A stretch of 64,000 bases of DNA, taken from Phycisphaerales bacterium UBA2421. Its GTDB lineage: Bacteria; Planctomycetota; Phycisphaerae; Tepidisphaerales; Tepidisphaeraceae. The position numbers and the translations under genes are program-made. The stretch is taken from assembly GCA_002343075.1 (NCBI GenBank), contig DDRH01000067.1:243402-307401 (forward strand). Reading direction: 5' to 3'. Every line of letters starts with the position of its first letter. The stretch's first letter is position 1. Of the stretch, positions 51,245 through 59,957 are shown piece after piece. The notes beneath the pieces were generated by a model, which worked only from the letters and a program-made list of their open reading frames with translations, had not been told where the DNA came from and did no database searches.

Positions 51245-52420
51245 TCATCTTCCCGTCCAGTGGTACATCATCCGCGGGGCGGCAAGCTCGTGCAGGGTGT
51301 TTCTGTCAAACTTCAGGCCCGTACTATTGGCGTTCAGCGAGGTGATCGACGACTCTGCACCGAAACTCTCGAAGAAACCAGGCGGGCGCGAATAACGGAC
51401 CACGCGCGGCGATGTCAGCCCCGCCAGCGCCGCGGCCTTAGCGATGGCGGCGTCGGGGTAATCGACTTCATCGATCAAGCCGAGTCCGTGCGCCTCGGTC
51501 GCGGTGTAGACCTTGCCGTTGGCGATTACATCGATCGGCTGCTTGAGCCGCTCCCCGCGGCCGTCTTTCACTACACCCTTGAAAATGCGGAATGCCTCGT
51601 CGATCAAGCCAGTCAGGTACGCCGTCTCTTCGGGCGTCTCATTCTTCCACATGCTGCCCGCGGTCTTGAAGTCGGCACCGCTGCTGTGGAGCGAGTTGTC
51701 TTCGACGCCAATCTTGTCCGCCATTTTTGCCAGGCTCAGGCGATCCCATCGCACGCCAATGTTGCCCGTGAGCGTGGTCGGCTGCGCGACGATCCAATCG
51801 GCATTGGCAGAGACATAATACCCGCCGCTCGTGCCCATCCCACCCATTGATACAACAACCGGGATTCGACGGCTCTGCTTAAACCCCGCAATGCGGCGAT
51901 GGATCTGATCCGAAGCCGTCACCTCCCCGCCGGGGGTGTCAACATCGATCACCAGTGCCTTCACATTCGTATCATTCTCAACCACGGACATCCATCGATC
52001 GAATTGCTCGTAGGTCTTTCCGATGATCAGACCGTGAACGGGGAGAACCGCAATCTGCTGTTTGGCGTCGCCGTCTCGTTCGACGGATGTGCTCAGGCCA
52101 GACATGCCACCCTTGCCGAGCAGGCCGGTCATCAACAGCAGGTAGAGGTTGAGCGTGAGCGAAAGCCCGAAGATAGTGGTGGCGAGCGTCACCAGGATGG
52201 CCTTTGAAAACCCCCCGCCGCGCGGCGGAGGTGGGGGCATCATCATCGGAGGATAGTGCATAGGCGGGGGCATGCCCGGCGGGAGCATTGTGGGGGGCAT
52301 CATGGATTGCTGCATCATCGGCTGAGGCGCGTACTGCGGTTGGAGCGGAGGCGGCCCGCCGAGTGTGCCGCGGGGATCAACCGGCCCTTGTCCCGGGGGC
52401 GGTGGTGGAAACATGCTCAT
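51245..52420 (-). CDS. sppA: Signal peptide peptidase SppA-like protease
   Basis: 391 residues. After a Pro/Met-rich N-terminal region (about 1-70) and one transmembrane helix (SKAILVTLATTIFGLSL), the S49 domain has IDVDTPGGEVTASDQIHRRI, MGTSGGYYVSANAD with the catalytic serine, and TGNIGVRWDRLSLA. It is a short form like archaeal or Bacillus SppA, with a single S49 domain. Its job is degradation of leftover signal peptides. ATG 52420 has GGGAG six bases upstream. Confidence 0.9.
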   Translation of the reverse strand: MSMFPPPPPGQGPVDPRGTLGGPPPLQPQYAPQPMMQQSMMPPTMLPPGMPPPMHYPPMMMPPPPPRGGGFSKAILVTLATTIFGLSLTLNLYLLLMTGLLGKGGMSGLSTSVERDGDAKQQIAVLPVHGLIIGKTYEQFDRWMSVVENDTNVKALVIDVDTPGGEVTASDQIHRRIAGFKQSRRIPVVVSMGGMGTSGGYYVSANADWIVAQPTTLTGNIGVRWDRLSLAKMADKIGVEDNSLHSSGADFKTAGSMWKNETPEETAYLTGLIDEAFRIFKGVVKDGRGERLKQPIDVIANGKVYTATEAHGLGLIDEVDYPDAAIAKAAALAGLTSPRVVRYSRPPGFFESFGAESSITSLNANSTGLKFDRNTLHELAAPRMMYHWTGR

Positions 52421-52542
52421 CGGAATCTCCCAAAAACTAGCCTCAAACCGGCTCTCGCAATGATTTCGACGCAGCAAGCGCGCCTTCAGGCAGCCGATTC
52501 TAGCCGACTTCTATGCGCAATGCCGTCGCGCCATGCCGCCTA

Positions 52543-52965
52543 TTAGCCGCGCATTGCTGGTGAATAACGTGCGGTAACGACCCCGCGGGTCCCGCCGCGC
52601 GCGGCAAAGTCGCCTTCGACAGTCATCCGCCGGGGCTTCAGGGTTGCTACGAGGTCATCGAGGATCGTGTTCACGACGGCTTCATAAAAAATGCCCTTGT
52701 TGCGGTAGGCCAGAAAGTAAAGCTTCAGGCTCTTCATTTCGACGCACTTCGCCCCGGGCACATAGGTAATGCTGATCGTGGCAAAATCTGGCTGGCCTGT
52801 TACCGGACACATGCTGGTAAATTCCGGGAAGACAAACTTCACTTCAAACTCGCGGCCCGGGCGCGGGTTTGGAAATGAATCAAGTATCGATCGCGGCCTG
52901 TCGATTTGCGCCGCGGTGAGGATGCTCTTTTGCCCGAGATGCGTCGGCGAGTGTTTCCTGGTCAT
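52543..52965 (-). CDS. queF: NADPH-dependent 7-cyano-7-deazaguanine reductase
   Basis: 140 residues, the short unimodular form. QueF reduces preQ0 to preQ1 in queuosine synthesis. The nucleophile cysteine is in FTSMCPVTGQPDFA and the substrate-binding block is EMKSLKLYFLAYRNKGIFYE with the family ExKSLK signature. Other queuosine genes are not in the window. The gene lies 24 bases before the exonuclease stop on the same strand. Confidence 0.95.
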   Translation of the reverse strand: MTRKHSPTHLGQKSILTAAQIDRPRSILDSFPNPRPGREFEVKFVFPEFTSMCPVTGQPDFATISITYVPGAKCVEMKSLKLYFLAYRNKGIFYEAVVNTILDDLVATLKPRRMTVEGDFAARGGTRGVVTARYSPAMRG

Positions 52966-52989
52966 AATCTCTCTTAAATTATAGCCTCA

Positions 52990-53691
52990 TCAGGCATTTG
53001 TTGGCAGAATATTGCCGGGAACAAGCTCCAACTGCGGCAGTCGCGGCGTCGGTGCCGCGGTGCGGTCACGGAGGGTGCCGGGCCGGCCGTGCAGGTTGAG
53101 CGCCTCGCGCCAAGTTAGCCCAAACCCGCCATGTGGTAGGAGCATCGCTGCCATCGCTGAGTGCGTTCGTTCGCAGTCGGCCATCGCCCGGTGCGCAGGC
53201 GACTCGATGCACACACCCAGCCGGGCACATAGCGCCGATAGCCCATTTCTCTGCCCGCGGCATATCCGTCGGGCCAGGCGTAACGTATCCAGCACCGGCG
53301 GATCGCCCAGGTCGTCGCAAAGTGCCCTGCCGCACCCAGACATCTCGCTGCGGAGAAAGGACGCATCAAAGCTGGCATTGTGACCGACGATTACGGCCCC
53401 CCGCAACATCTCATGCAACTCACCGGCAATGTCACCAAACTGCGGCGCCGACGCAACCATCTCATCAGAAATCCCAGTCAATCGGGTGATTCCCGCGCTG
53501 ACCGCTCGACAAGGGTTGATCAGCCGCTGAAAGGTCTGCTCCACCTCGCCGCCGGACACTCGCCTCACTGCAACTTCTATCACGCGGTGTCCCAAGCGAG
53601 GCGAAAGCCCCGTGGTTTCTACGTCCAAAAACGCAAGGGTGACTTGAGACAGACGCGTCTCAGGGGCAATAGCGGGGAAAACCAGCGGCAC
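52990..53691 (-). CDS. DEDDh 3'-5' exonuclease (DNA polymerase III epsilon-like)
   Basis: 233 residues. The exonuclease motifs are LAFLDVETTGL (Exo I), VGHNASFDASFLR (Exo II) and HRAMADCERTHS (Exo III, with His). It could proofread DNA or trim RNA/DNA as a stand-alone enzyme. No polymerase gene is adjacent. The start is GTG 53691. A tail after about residue 195 is Pro/Arg-rich and not part of the domain. Confidence 0.92.
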   Translation of the reverse strand: MPLVFPAIAPETRLSQVTLAFLDVETTGLSPRLGHRVIEVAVRRVSGGEVEQTFQRLINPCRAVSAGITRLTGISDEMVASAPQFGDIAGELHEMLRGAVIVGHNASFDASFLRSEMSGCGRALCDDLGDPPVLDTLRLARRICRGQRNGLSALCARLGVCIESPAHRAMADCERTHSAMAAMLLPHGGFGLTWREALNLHGRPGTLRDRTAAPTPRLPQLELVPGNILPTNA

Positions 53692-53745
53692 GGCTCCGTT
53701 TTACTGCAATCCCGGCAATTCGCCACACCGCTGGAATGGTTCAGC

Positions 53746-54219
53746 CTAAAACTCGACGCCGATGATTCCGCATTCAAAGACCAGTGTGCCGTTGACGATG
53801 CCCTGTGTCTTGCAGCCGATGCGCTTATGGCGCTCCCACTCCTGCTTACAGAGCACATAGAGTCGCTGACCGGGCACCACCTGCTGGCGAAACTTGCACT
53901 CGCTCACCCCGCCGAAGCCGATGAAACCCTTCCATTTCTTAAATTTCTTGGTGTAAAACGAAGCGACCTGAGCCGCGAGCTCGATCATCAGCACCCCCGG
54001 AAACAGAGGCCGGCCTGGAATATGGCCGGAAACCCAGAATTCGTCGGATTTGATGTCGCGAAAGCCGATCAACTCGTGCTCAGCTTCGTTCACATGGACG
54101 ACCCCCTGCAGCATCTCGAACGCGTCCCGGTGGGGGTTGACTTCGCGGATGGTGTCCGGGCCGTAGAGTACGCGGTCGAGGTCCAGATTTTCCAGATTAA
54201 TGATGAATTGCGGGGGCAT
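53746..54219 (-). CDS. FabZ-like hotdog-fold (3R)-hydroxyacyl-ACP dehydratase
   Basis: 157 residues. The hotdog signature is GHIPGRPLFPGVLMIELAAQ, close to the FabZ HFPGxPxxPGVLxxE pattern; FIGFGGVSECKFRQQVVPGQRL follows. It probably works in fatty-acid elongation or in a specialised lipid route. The start is uncertain: ATG 54219 has no clear ribosome site; a TTG at 54246 follows a CATAAC box by eight bases. Confidence 0.85.
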   Translation of the reverse strand: MPPQFIINLENLDLDRVLYGPDTIREVNPHRDAFEMLQGVVHVNEAEHELIGFRDIKSDEFWVSGHIPGRPLFPGVLMIELAAQVASFYTKKFKKWKGFIGFGGVSECKFRQQVVPGQRLYVLCKQEWERHKRIGCKTQGIVNGTLVFECGIIGVEF

Positions 54220-54342
54220 AGGGGCGTTGGTTGGATGGCCAATCAAACGACCCCGTTATGGCCGCTTCACCGACGACGTTAAGACGACTTGCAAAGGGCG
54301 ATAACGGGATCGCTAAGTTGTTATATTTAAGTGACTTACAAC

Positions 54343-54546
54343 CTATTGAGCCGCAGGTGAGCCGGCGGCGGGCTCGGATTCGTCGCGGCCTTCGAGGATC
54401 TTCTTCCGCACGTCCTGCGCGGCGGCCTTGATGTCCTGCATCTTCTTGCGGGCGCGGGTTCCGGCGGCCTTGTTGCCACCGGCGGCCTTTTGAACGTCGT
54501 CTTCGGCTTCGGCAATCATTCGCTTCAGGGTTTCAAACTCTTCCAT
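54343..54546 (-). CDS. Histone H1-like Hc1-type DNA-binding protein
   Basis: 67 residues. The segment GGNKAAGTRARKKMQDIKAAAQ with AQDVRKKILEGRDE matches the N-terminal helix block of chlamydial Hc1 (KGNKAAAQRVRT). Such proteins compact DNA. It ends in an Asp/Glu/Ala-rich tail, unlike the basic tail of Chlamydia Hc1. ATG 54546 has GGAGG eight bases upstream. It lies between a FabZ-like gene and ilvE with no apparent link. Confidence 0.82.
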   Translation of the reverse strand: MEEFETLKRMIAEAEDDVQKAAGGNKAAGTRARKKMQDIKAAAQDVRKKILEGRDESEPAAGSPAAQ

Positions 54547-54632
54547 TGTTAGATCCTCCAATTCAAAATTCCGGGGTAATCGGCGGACGATACGCATCGT
54601 CCGAGCCATGTCAAATGCTCAGAATGCGGTTT

Positions 54633-55493
54633 TCAGCCTTCCCGAACGTGATTGTGAAACGCCTCAACCAGCCGGCGGGTGATCGGCCCCGCCTGTCCGG
54701 CACCAATCTGGCGCTGGTCAACTTGGGTAATTGGGATGACCTCTACCCCGGTCCCTGTGGCAAAAAACTCATCCGCCACATAAACATCGAACCGGCTGAT
54801 GGATTGCTCGACGCAGCGAATTCCTGCCTTGCCCGCGAGCTTCATGATGGCGTTGCGCGTTACCCCTTCCAAACACCCGTCAATCAAAGGCGGAGTGGTG
54901 ATGACGCCGTCGCGGACCGTAAACACATTGGCAGCCGAGAGTTCTGATACATGTCCGAGATGGTTAAGCACGAGGGCGTCGTGCGCTCCGGCGTCGCCGG
55001 CCTCCTGCTTGGCCATGATATTGTTCAGATAGTTCAGGCTTTTGATGCGCGTACTGGTGGCATTAATGAGGTTGCGCGTCCAACTACTTGTGACGACGGC
55101 AATGCCCTTTTCGTACATTTCTTTGGGGTACATCACAATCTGGTCGGCGATGATGAACGTGAGCGGCCGGGGGGCCTTTCGCGGGTCGATCCCCAGATCA
55201 CCCGGCCCGCGGCTGATGACCGGGCGGATGTAGCAGTCGGTAAACCCGTTTGCACTTACAGTCTCATTGATCGCCGCCTTGATCTGTTCCGGCGAATAGG
55301 GGCAGTTGAGCCGGATCGCCTTGGCACAATCAAAGAGCCGTCGCACGTGCGCATCCAATTCGAAGACCCGCCCGCTGTAGGCGCGAATCCCCTCAAAAAC
55401 ACCGTCGCCGTACAGCAGCCCATGGTCATAGACGCTGACGATCGCTTTTTCCTTGTCGACGAGTTGTCCGTCGAACCAGACTTTCAGGGACAT
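54633..55493 (-). CDS. ilvE: Branched-chain amino acid aminotransferase
   Basis: 286 residues, class IV PLP aminotransferase. The catalytic lysine is in TRIKSLNYLNN, with EGIRAYSGRVFELDAHVRRL and HVSELSAANVFTV as further signatures. It interconverts branched-chain keto acids and Leu/Ile/Val; a D-amino-acid aminotransferase is less likely. ATG 55493 has GGAGG seven bases upstream. Confidence 0.93.
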   Translation of the reverse strand: MSLKVWFDGQLVDKEKAIVSVYDHGLLYGDGVFEGIRAYSGRVFELDAHVRRLFDCAKAIRLNCPYSPEQIKAAINETVSANGFTDCYIRPVISRGPGDLGIDPRKAPRPLTFIIADQIVMYPKEMYEKGIAVVTSSWTRNLINATSTRIKSLNYLNNIMAKQEAGDAGAHDALVLNHLGHVSELSAANVFTVRDGVITTPPLIDGCLEGVTRNAIMKLAGKAGIRCVEQSISRFDVYVADEFFATGTGVEVIPITQVDQRQIGAGQAGPITRRLVEAFHNHVREG

Positions 55494-55618
55494 ATCAATA
55501 CCTCCACGACGTGGATTCTACGGCATGATTGGGCGATGCGCAACCATCACGCACGCGCGAGCCGGGTAGTGGCACAGGCTTGGCGTTTGCGTAGGTTGGC
55601 GGTGTTAGCGTCTGGAAA

Positions 55619-56365
55619 TCAACCGGTCGTGCTCGGCGTGCGATCGGCATTCTTGAGAATTCCGTCCTTCAGCACCAGCACCCGGTCGGCGGTGCGGGCG
55701 AGCGCACGGTCGTGGGTCACCATGATGATCGTCTGGCCGGCGTCGCGATGAAGCTTTTCGAGCACGGCCATGATCTGCCGGCCCGTGTCGGCGTCGAGGT
55801 TGCCAGTGGGTTCATCGGCGAAGAGCACTTTGGGCTTGTTCATCAATGCCCGGGCGATGGCCACCCGCTGACGCTCGCCGCCGGAGAGTTGCGCGGGGCG
55901 GTGCTTCAGGCGATGTTCCAATCCCAGCGACTTCAATATTGCACTTGCGGCGTCGCGTAACTCGGCACGCCTCGATCGGAATGAGAACCAGGAATTCTCG
56001 ATCATTGCGGCCAGCATGGTGTTCTCCAGGACACTCAGCTCGGGCAGCAAGTGGTAAAACTGGAATACAAAACCGAACTCGCAGTTACGAACGCCGGCCC
56101 GCGCACTCGACGACTCACGGGCCAGATCTCGACCCGCGTACTCGATTGTGCCATCGTCGGCTTCGTCCAATGCGCCCATGATGTGCAGAAGCGTGCTCTT
56201 GCCCGACCCGCTGCGGCCCTCGATGGCGATGAATTCGCCGGGGCGGATGGTTAGATCGCAGCCCTTGAGCACTTCGATCCGCGTATCGCCCATGACAAAC
56301 GATTTCCGCACGCCGGCGGCGCGGAGGATGGTGGCGGTAGAAGCCTGCGGGGCAGTCGTCGGCAT
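55619..56365 (-). CDS. lolD: ABC transporter ATP-binding protein (LolD-like)
   Basis: 248 residues. Walker A is GRSGSGKSTLL; the signature is LSGGERQRVAIARAL; Walker B is VLFADEPTGNLD with the H loop MVTHDRAL. The FVFQFYHLLPELSVLEN Q-loop region is typical of the LolD/MacB group. It would power the LolC/E-like permease encoded 82 bases upstream on the same strand. Confidence 0.93.
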   Translation of the reverse strand: MPTTAPQASTATILRAAGVRKSFVMGDTRIEVLKGCDLTIRPGEFIAIEGRSGSGKSTLLHIMGALDEADDGTIEYAGRDLARESSSARAGVRNCEFGFVFQFYHLLPELSVLENTMLAAMIENSWFSFRSRRAELRDAASAILKSLGLEHRLKHRPAQLSGGERQRVAIARALMNKPKVLFADEPTGNLDADTGRQIMAVLEKLHRDAGQTIIMVTHDRALARTADRVLVLKDGILKNADRTPSTTG

Positions 56366-56447
56366 TAAACCAGCCCCTTTTCTGCCAGGATCAGACCAGA
56401 TGGCGCATCAGCCGCGAAGCGGCAGAAATCGGCTTTACGAACAATCA

Positions 56448-57866
56448 TCATTCCCACCGTAACGCCTCCACCGGGTTCAGCCGGGCGGCTCGAATTGCCG
56501 GGACCAGCGCGCCGATCACGCTCGCGATCACCGCGACGCAGAAAATCACAATCATCTCGTTCGGGTTCAGGGTGTTGGGGATCGTATCAAACGCGTAAGT
56601 CTCGGCGTCCCAGATCTTTACGCCCATCAGCGTGCCCATCATCTCGTGCAACCAATTGATATTCTTGACGATCAGATAACCCGCGAGCGTGCCCAGGACC
56701 GCCCCGGTCAGTCCGATCGCCAGCCCGTAGCCCAGGAACACCTGCGCCACCCCCGCGGAGGTTGCACCGACGCTCTTGATAATGCCAATGTCGCGCGTCT
56801 TCTCTACCACGATCATGAAGAAAATGCAGAAGATCAGGAACACCGCCACGATGCTGATGATGCCAAACAGCATCGTCACGAGCACTTTTTCACGCTCAAC
56901 GGCGCCGATGAACTTCGCGTTAACCTCCTGCCAGAGCATCACTTTAACCGGCGCGCCCAAGGCCACCACGCCGTCGATTTCTTCCATCGGCAGGTTGCGC
57001 GCCTTGGCGATGTCGATGACAATATCGCGAATCTTTGCCCGGGCGGCCTCCAGATTGGTGCCTGGTTTCAGGCCGATCGCCACTTCATTGGTGCGCGCTG
57101 GAGCATCGCCGAATGCTTCCATGCGCAGATCCTTTTGCAGCAACTCGAAAGGCACGTAAATCGTCTTATCGTCGATCTGCCATATCTTCGTACGGCTGTC
57201 GTCCACCACCCAGTAAGGCCGCTGCACTTTGTTGTTGATGTCAACGCTGCTGCTTTCTTCATCAATGCCAAGGACGGTGATTGTCATCGGCAACCGATAC
57301 GCCGCCGCGGGGCGTTCGAGTTCGCCCTTTTCATTTTTTCTGGCGATGACGTAAGTGCCCACAATCGCCCCCGGCCAGTCGGCGGGGTCGGTCACGGCAC
57401 GGTCGGCGTACGCGCGGTACTCGTCGGCCGGCAGAGGCAGCTTAAAGCTCGGCTGGTTGGTGGCAGTATCGGCGTTCTGCGTCTGCCGGAATAGTGACTG
57501 TGTGAACCCGTTCACACGCCCCATTTTCTCAGGAACCAGGCCCACGACCTGCACCACATCACGATAGCCCCCGATTTTCATCAACCCCCCGCTGCGCAGC
57601 ATGGGTGCCGCGCCATTGACCTCGGGCAGTTGCTCGATCCGTTCGATCATCTCCTGATAGTAAGGAAACCCGGAAAGCGATCCCGGCCGCGCGATAACAA
57701 TATCGCCGGTCGCCCCGTGAAACCCCTCCTTAAACATCCGCAGCCAACCCCCCATGACGCTGATGACAACCAGCACCATGGCAGTGCACAGAATCACCGC
57801 GAGCAAGCTCACCCACGCAATGCGGCGTTTTCGTAAGTACTTGAGGATGAGGGTGAGTTTGTACAT
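56448..57866 (-). CDS. lolC: ABC transporter permease (LolC/LolE, FtsX-like)
   Basis: 472 residues. One N-terminal helix after YLRKRRIAWVSLLAV is followed by a large extracytoplasmic MacB-type domain (about 45-320) and three C-terminal helices, ending in PAIRAARLNPVEALRWE, the typical FtsX-family tail. With the LolD-like ATPase it probably extracts lipoproteins from the inner membrane. Whether it is LolC or LolE cannot be told; only one permease is present here, suggesting a LolF-like homodimer. Confidence 0.88.
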   Translation of the reverse strand: MYKLTLILKYLRKRRIAWVSLLAVILCTAMVLVVISVMGGWLRMFKEGFHGATGDIVIARPGSLSGFPYYQEMIERIEQLPEVNGAAPMLRSGGLMKIGGYRDVVQVVGLVPEKMGRVNGFTQSLFRQTQNADTATNQPSFKLPLPADEYRAYADRAVTDPADWPGAIVGTYVIARKNEKGELERPAAAYRLPMTITVLGIDEESSSVDINNKVQRPYWVVDDSRTKIWQIDDKTIYVPFELLQKDLRMEAFGDAPARTNEVAIGLKPGTNLEAARAKIRDIVIDIAKARNLPMEEIDGVVALGAPVKVMLWQEVNAKFIGAVEREKVLVTMLFGIISIVAVFLIFCIFFMIVVEKTRDIGIIKSVGATSAGVAQVFLGYGLAIGLTGAVLGTLAGYLIVKNINWLHEMMGTLMGVKIWDAETYAFDTIPNTLNPNEMIVIFCVAVIASVIGALVPAIRAARLNPVEALRWE

Positions 57867-57870
57867 TCGA

Positions 57871-57908
57871 TGGTGCGTGGTTCGTGAAGCGTGATGAGTG
57901 ATGAGTGA
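57871..57908 (+). repeat. Inverted repeat, left end of four-helix-bundle cassette
   Basis: The stretch contains TGGTGCGTG and GTGAAGCGTGATGAGTGATG. Its inverted counterpart lies at 58360-58388 and the frameshifted gene sits exactly between the two. Confidence 0.6.
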
Positions 57909-57911
57909 AGG

Positions 57912-58348
57912 CTATTCAGCTTCGTCAGTTTCTTCGATCCTCGCTAAACTCCTCTTCTTTCGCTCATTCTGAATCATACGCGTGAGTAAGCGCACAAGCT
58001 GCGTGTAGAAGTCGATTCGGTGTGCGGCGACCTTTTCAGACAGCACTTGGCGTCCCTTGAAGTACCAATCGCGTGCTTCCCGAGCAGAGCCCATCGCATA
58101 CTCGTAGAATCTTGCACGATCCGCCCCGACGCGCGGGAATAGCCTTCCGTTATGCAAGCTGTGATTCGCGACGAAGCACGAAAGAGCTGATCGGCAACGG
58201 AACGGGTGCGACCATCCTTCAATAACTTCGTTGAGTCCGAGCAAGCCAGGTCGGAAACGAACAATCCGATTCGATAGGCCTCCATCTTCCAGATGGGATC
58301 CGGTGTAAGCTCCGCGGGCACTGCAGACTGCCAGTCAGTAAAGGTCAT
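57912..58348 (-). pseudogene. Four-helix-bundle (23S rRNA intervening-sequence type) gene with a frameshift
   Basis: The first frame from ATG 58348 reads WKMEAYRIGLFVSDLACSD and ends its homology at ACITEGYSRASG; the continuation is in another frame: DRARFYEYAMGSAREARDWY, KGRQVLSEKVAAHRIDFYTQLVRLL, to TAG 57912. The join falls near 58120-58127, where restoring one G gives the expected SGRDRARF. Members of this family (IVP/S23, TIGR02436 type) are small helical proteins linked to rRNA intervening sequences and to mobile cassettes. It may be a real lesion or a base-call error. Inverted repeats flank the gene on both sides. Confidence 0.8.
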
Positions 58349-58359
58349 CGGCACCACCT

Positions 58360-58388
58360 AACCACTCATCACACTTCACGCACCACTC
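58360..58388 (-). repeat. Inverted repeat, right end of four-helix-bundle cassette
   Basis: Read on the minus strand it gives TGGTGCGTGAAGTGTGATG followed by AGTGGT, which matches the left copy at 57871-57908 apart from a seven-base gap and one substitution. Confidence 0.6.
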
Positions 58389-58389
58389 G

Positions 58390-59898
58390 TTAATCCACCG
58401 GCCGCATTAAAGGAAACAGAATCACATCCCGAATGCTCTCCGCCCCGGTGAGCATCATCACAAGCCGGTCGATGCCCAGCCCCATCCCCCCCGCGGGGGG
58501 CATGCCGAACTTGAGAGCGGTGAGGAAATCGGTGTCGACCTTCTGCTGTTCCTCCTTGTCGCCCACCTGCTGGCTGAACTGCTGTTCCTGAATCTCCGGG
58601 TCGTTCAACTCGGTATAGCCGGGGCTGATTTCCTGGCCGTTGATGGCAAGCTCGTAGACATCGGCAAAATAGGGATCTTCGCGCCACGGACGCGCCAGCG
58701 GAATGACGACGCTTGGAACGTGCGTCACGTAGCATGGGTCAATCAGCGTCGGCTCCACGAGCTTCTCGAAAAGCTCGGTAAGCTGCTCGGCAGGGTTCTC
58801 GCGGTGCTTCAGGTCTTTGCCGCGGTTCGCGTCACGCAGCTTCTCCAGCAGAGCAGCGGGCATCTCGCGCTGGTCAAACTTCCAGCCCGTGCGCTCTTCA
58901 ACCAGATCAACCATTTTCCGCCGCGGCCAGCGCTGGCCCTTGGGCTTGCTTTCATCGCCGCGCAGATCAATCGTTTTCGTCGTGCCCGCAGAGTCGTTGT
59001 GTTTCAAAACCAGCGAACCACAAACCTTCTCCGCCACCGTGCAGATCATCGACTCGACCAGTTCCGCCATCGTCTCCCAGCTCCCGTACGCTTCGTACGC
59101 TTCCAGCATGGTGAACTCGGGGTTGTGCTTCGGGCTCATGCCTTCGTTGCGGAAATTCCGGTTCAACTCAAAGATTTTCGGCATCCCGCCGACGAGCAAC
59201 CGCTTCAAGTAAAGCTCGGGCGCGATGCGCATGTAAAGCTGCAGGTCGAGCGCGTTCATCTTGGTGGTAAATGGCCGTGCGTTCGCCCCGCCGTGCAGGG
59301 TTTGCATCATGGGGGTTTCGACTTCCACAAAACCGCGGCCGCGCAGGAAATCTCTGATTTCCTGCACGATGGCAATTCGCTTCTGCGCCATCTGCATCAC
59401 TTCGGGGTTGGCCCATAGGTCAACATACCGCTGGCGGTAGCGGGTTTCGACGTCGCTAAGCCCCTCCCACTTCGCCGGCGGGGGCAGCAGGGCCTTGGCG
59501 GCCATCGCAACACTCGTCGCCCAGATGCTGATTTCGCCCTTGTTGGTCTGCCCGAGCGGGCCTTCGACGACGATCTGGTCGCCCAGATCAAGCAAATCAC
59601 GCACCTGCCATCCGAGTTCGCTCAGTTTTTGCTTGTTCAGGCCCACCTGCAAATCGCCCGTGGCATCGCGCAGCGTGATAAAGCTGAGCTTGCCCATGTC
59701 ACGCTTGAGCACAATTCGCCCCGCGGCCTTCACAATGGGGCCGCCTTCGTGGCCCATTTCCGGCTTGAAGAGGTTCCTGATGTCCGCAAGCGGCTGCAGG
59801 CCCGTGGTGTGATGCCCGTAGGGGTCGACCCCGATTTCACGAAGCTTATCGCGCTTGACACGCCGCTCGTGCTCGTATTGATTCTGTTCTTCTGACAT
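58390..59898 (-). CDS. lysS: Lysyl-tRNA synthetase, class II
   Basis: 502 residues. OB fold: AAGRIVLKRDMGKLSFITLRD. Catalytic motif 2 is FRNEGMSPKHNPEFTMLE; motif 3 is GMGLGIDRLVMML. It charges tRNA-Lys. The last base of its stop overlaps the edge of the inverted repeat that bounds the four-helix-bundle cassette. Start ATG 59898. Confidence 0.97.
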   Translation of the reverse strand: MSEEQNQYEHERRVKRDKLREIGVDPYGHHTTGLQPLADIRNLFKPEMGHEGGPIVKAAGRIVLKRDMGKLSFITLRDATGDLQVGLNKQKLSELGWQVRDLLDLGDQIVVEGPLGQTNKGEISIWATSVAMAAKALLPPPAKWEGLSDVETRYRQRYVDLWANPEVMQMAQKRIAIVQEIRDFLRGRGFVEVETPMMQTLHGGANARPFTTKMNALDLQLYMRIAPELYLKRLLVGGMPKIFELNRNFRNEGMSPKHNPEFTMLEAYEAYGSWETMAELVESMICTVAEKVCGSLVLKHNDSAGTTKTIDLRGDESKPKGQRWPRRKMVDLVEERTGWKFDQREMPAALLEKLRDANRGKDLKHRENPAEQLTELFEKLVEPTLIDPCYVTHVPSVVIPLARPWREDPYFADVYELAINGQEISPGYTELNDPEIQEQQFSQQVGDKEEQQKVDTDFLTALKFGMPPAGGMGLGIDRLVMMLTGAESIRDVILFPLMRPVD

Positions 59899-59957
59899 AA
59901 AAGTATTCCCGAAAACGCGAGGATGATAGGCGGTTTGACCGAAAGTAAAAGGGCGTG

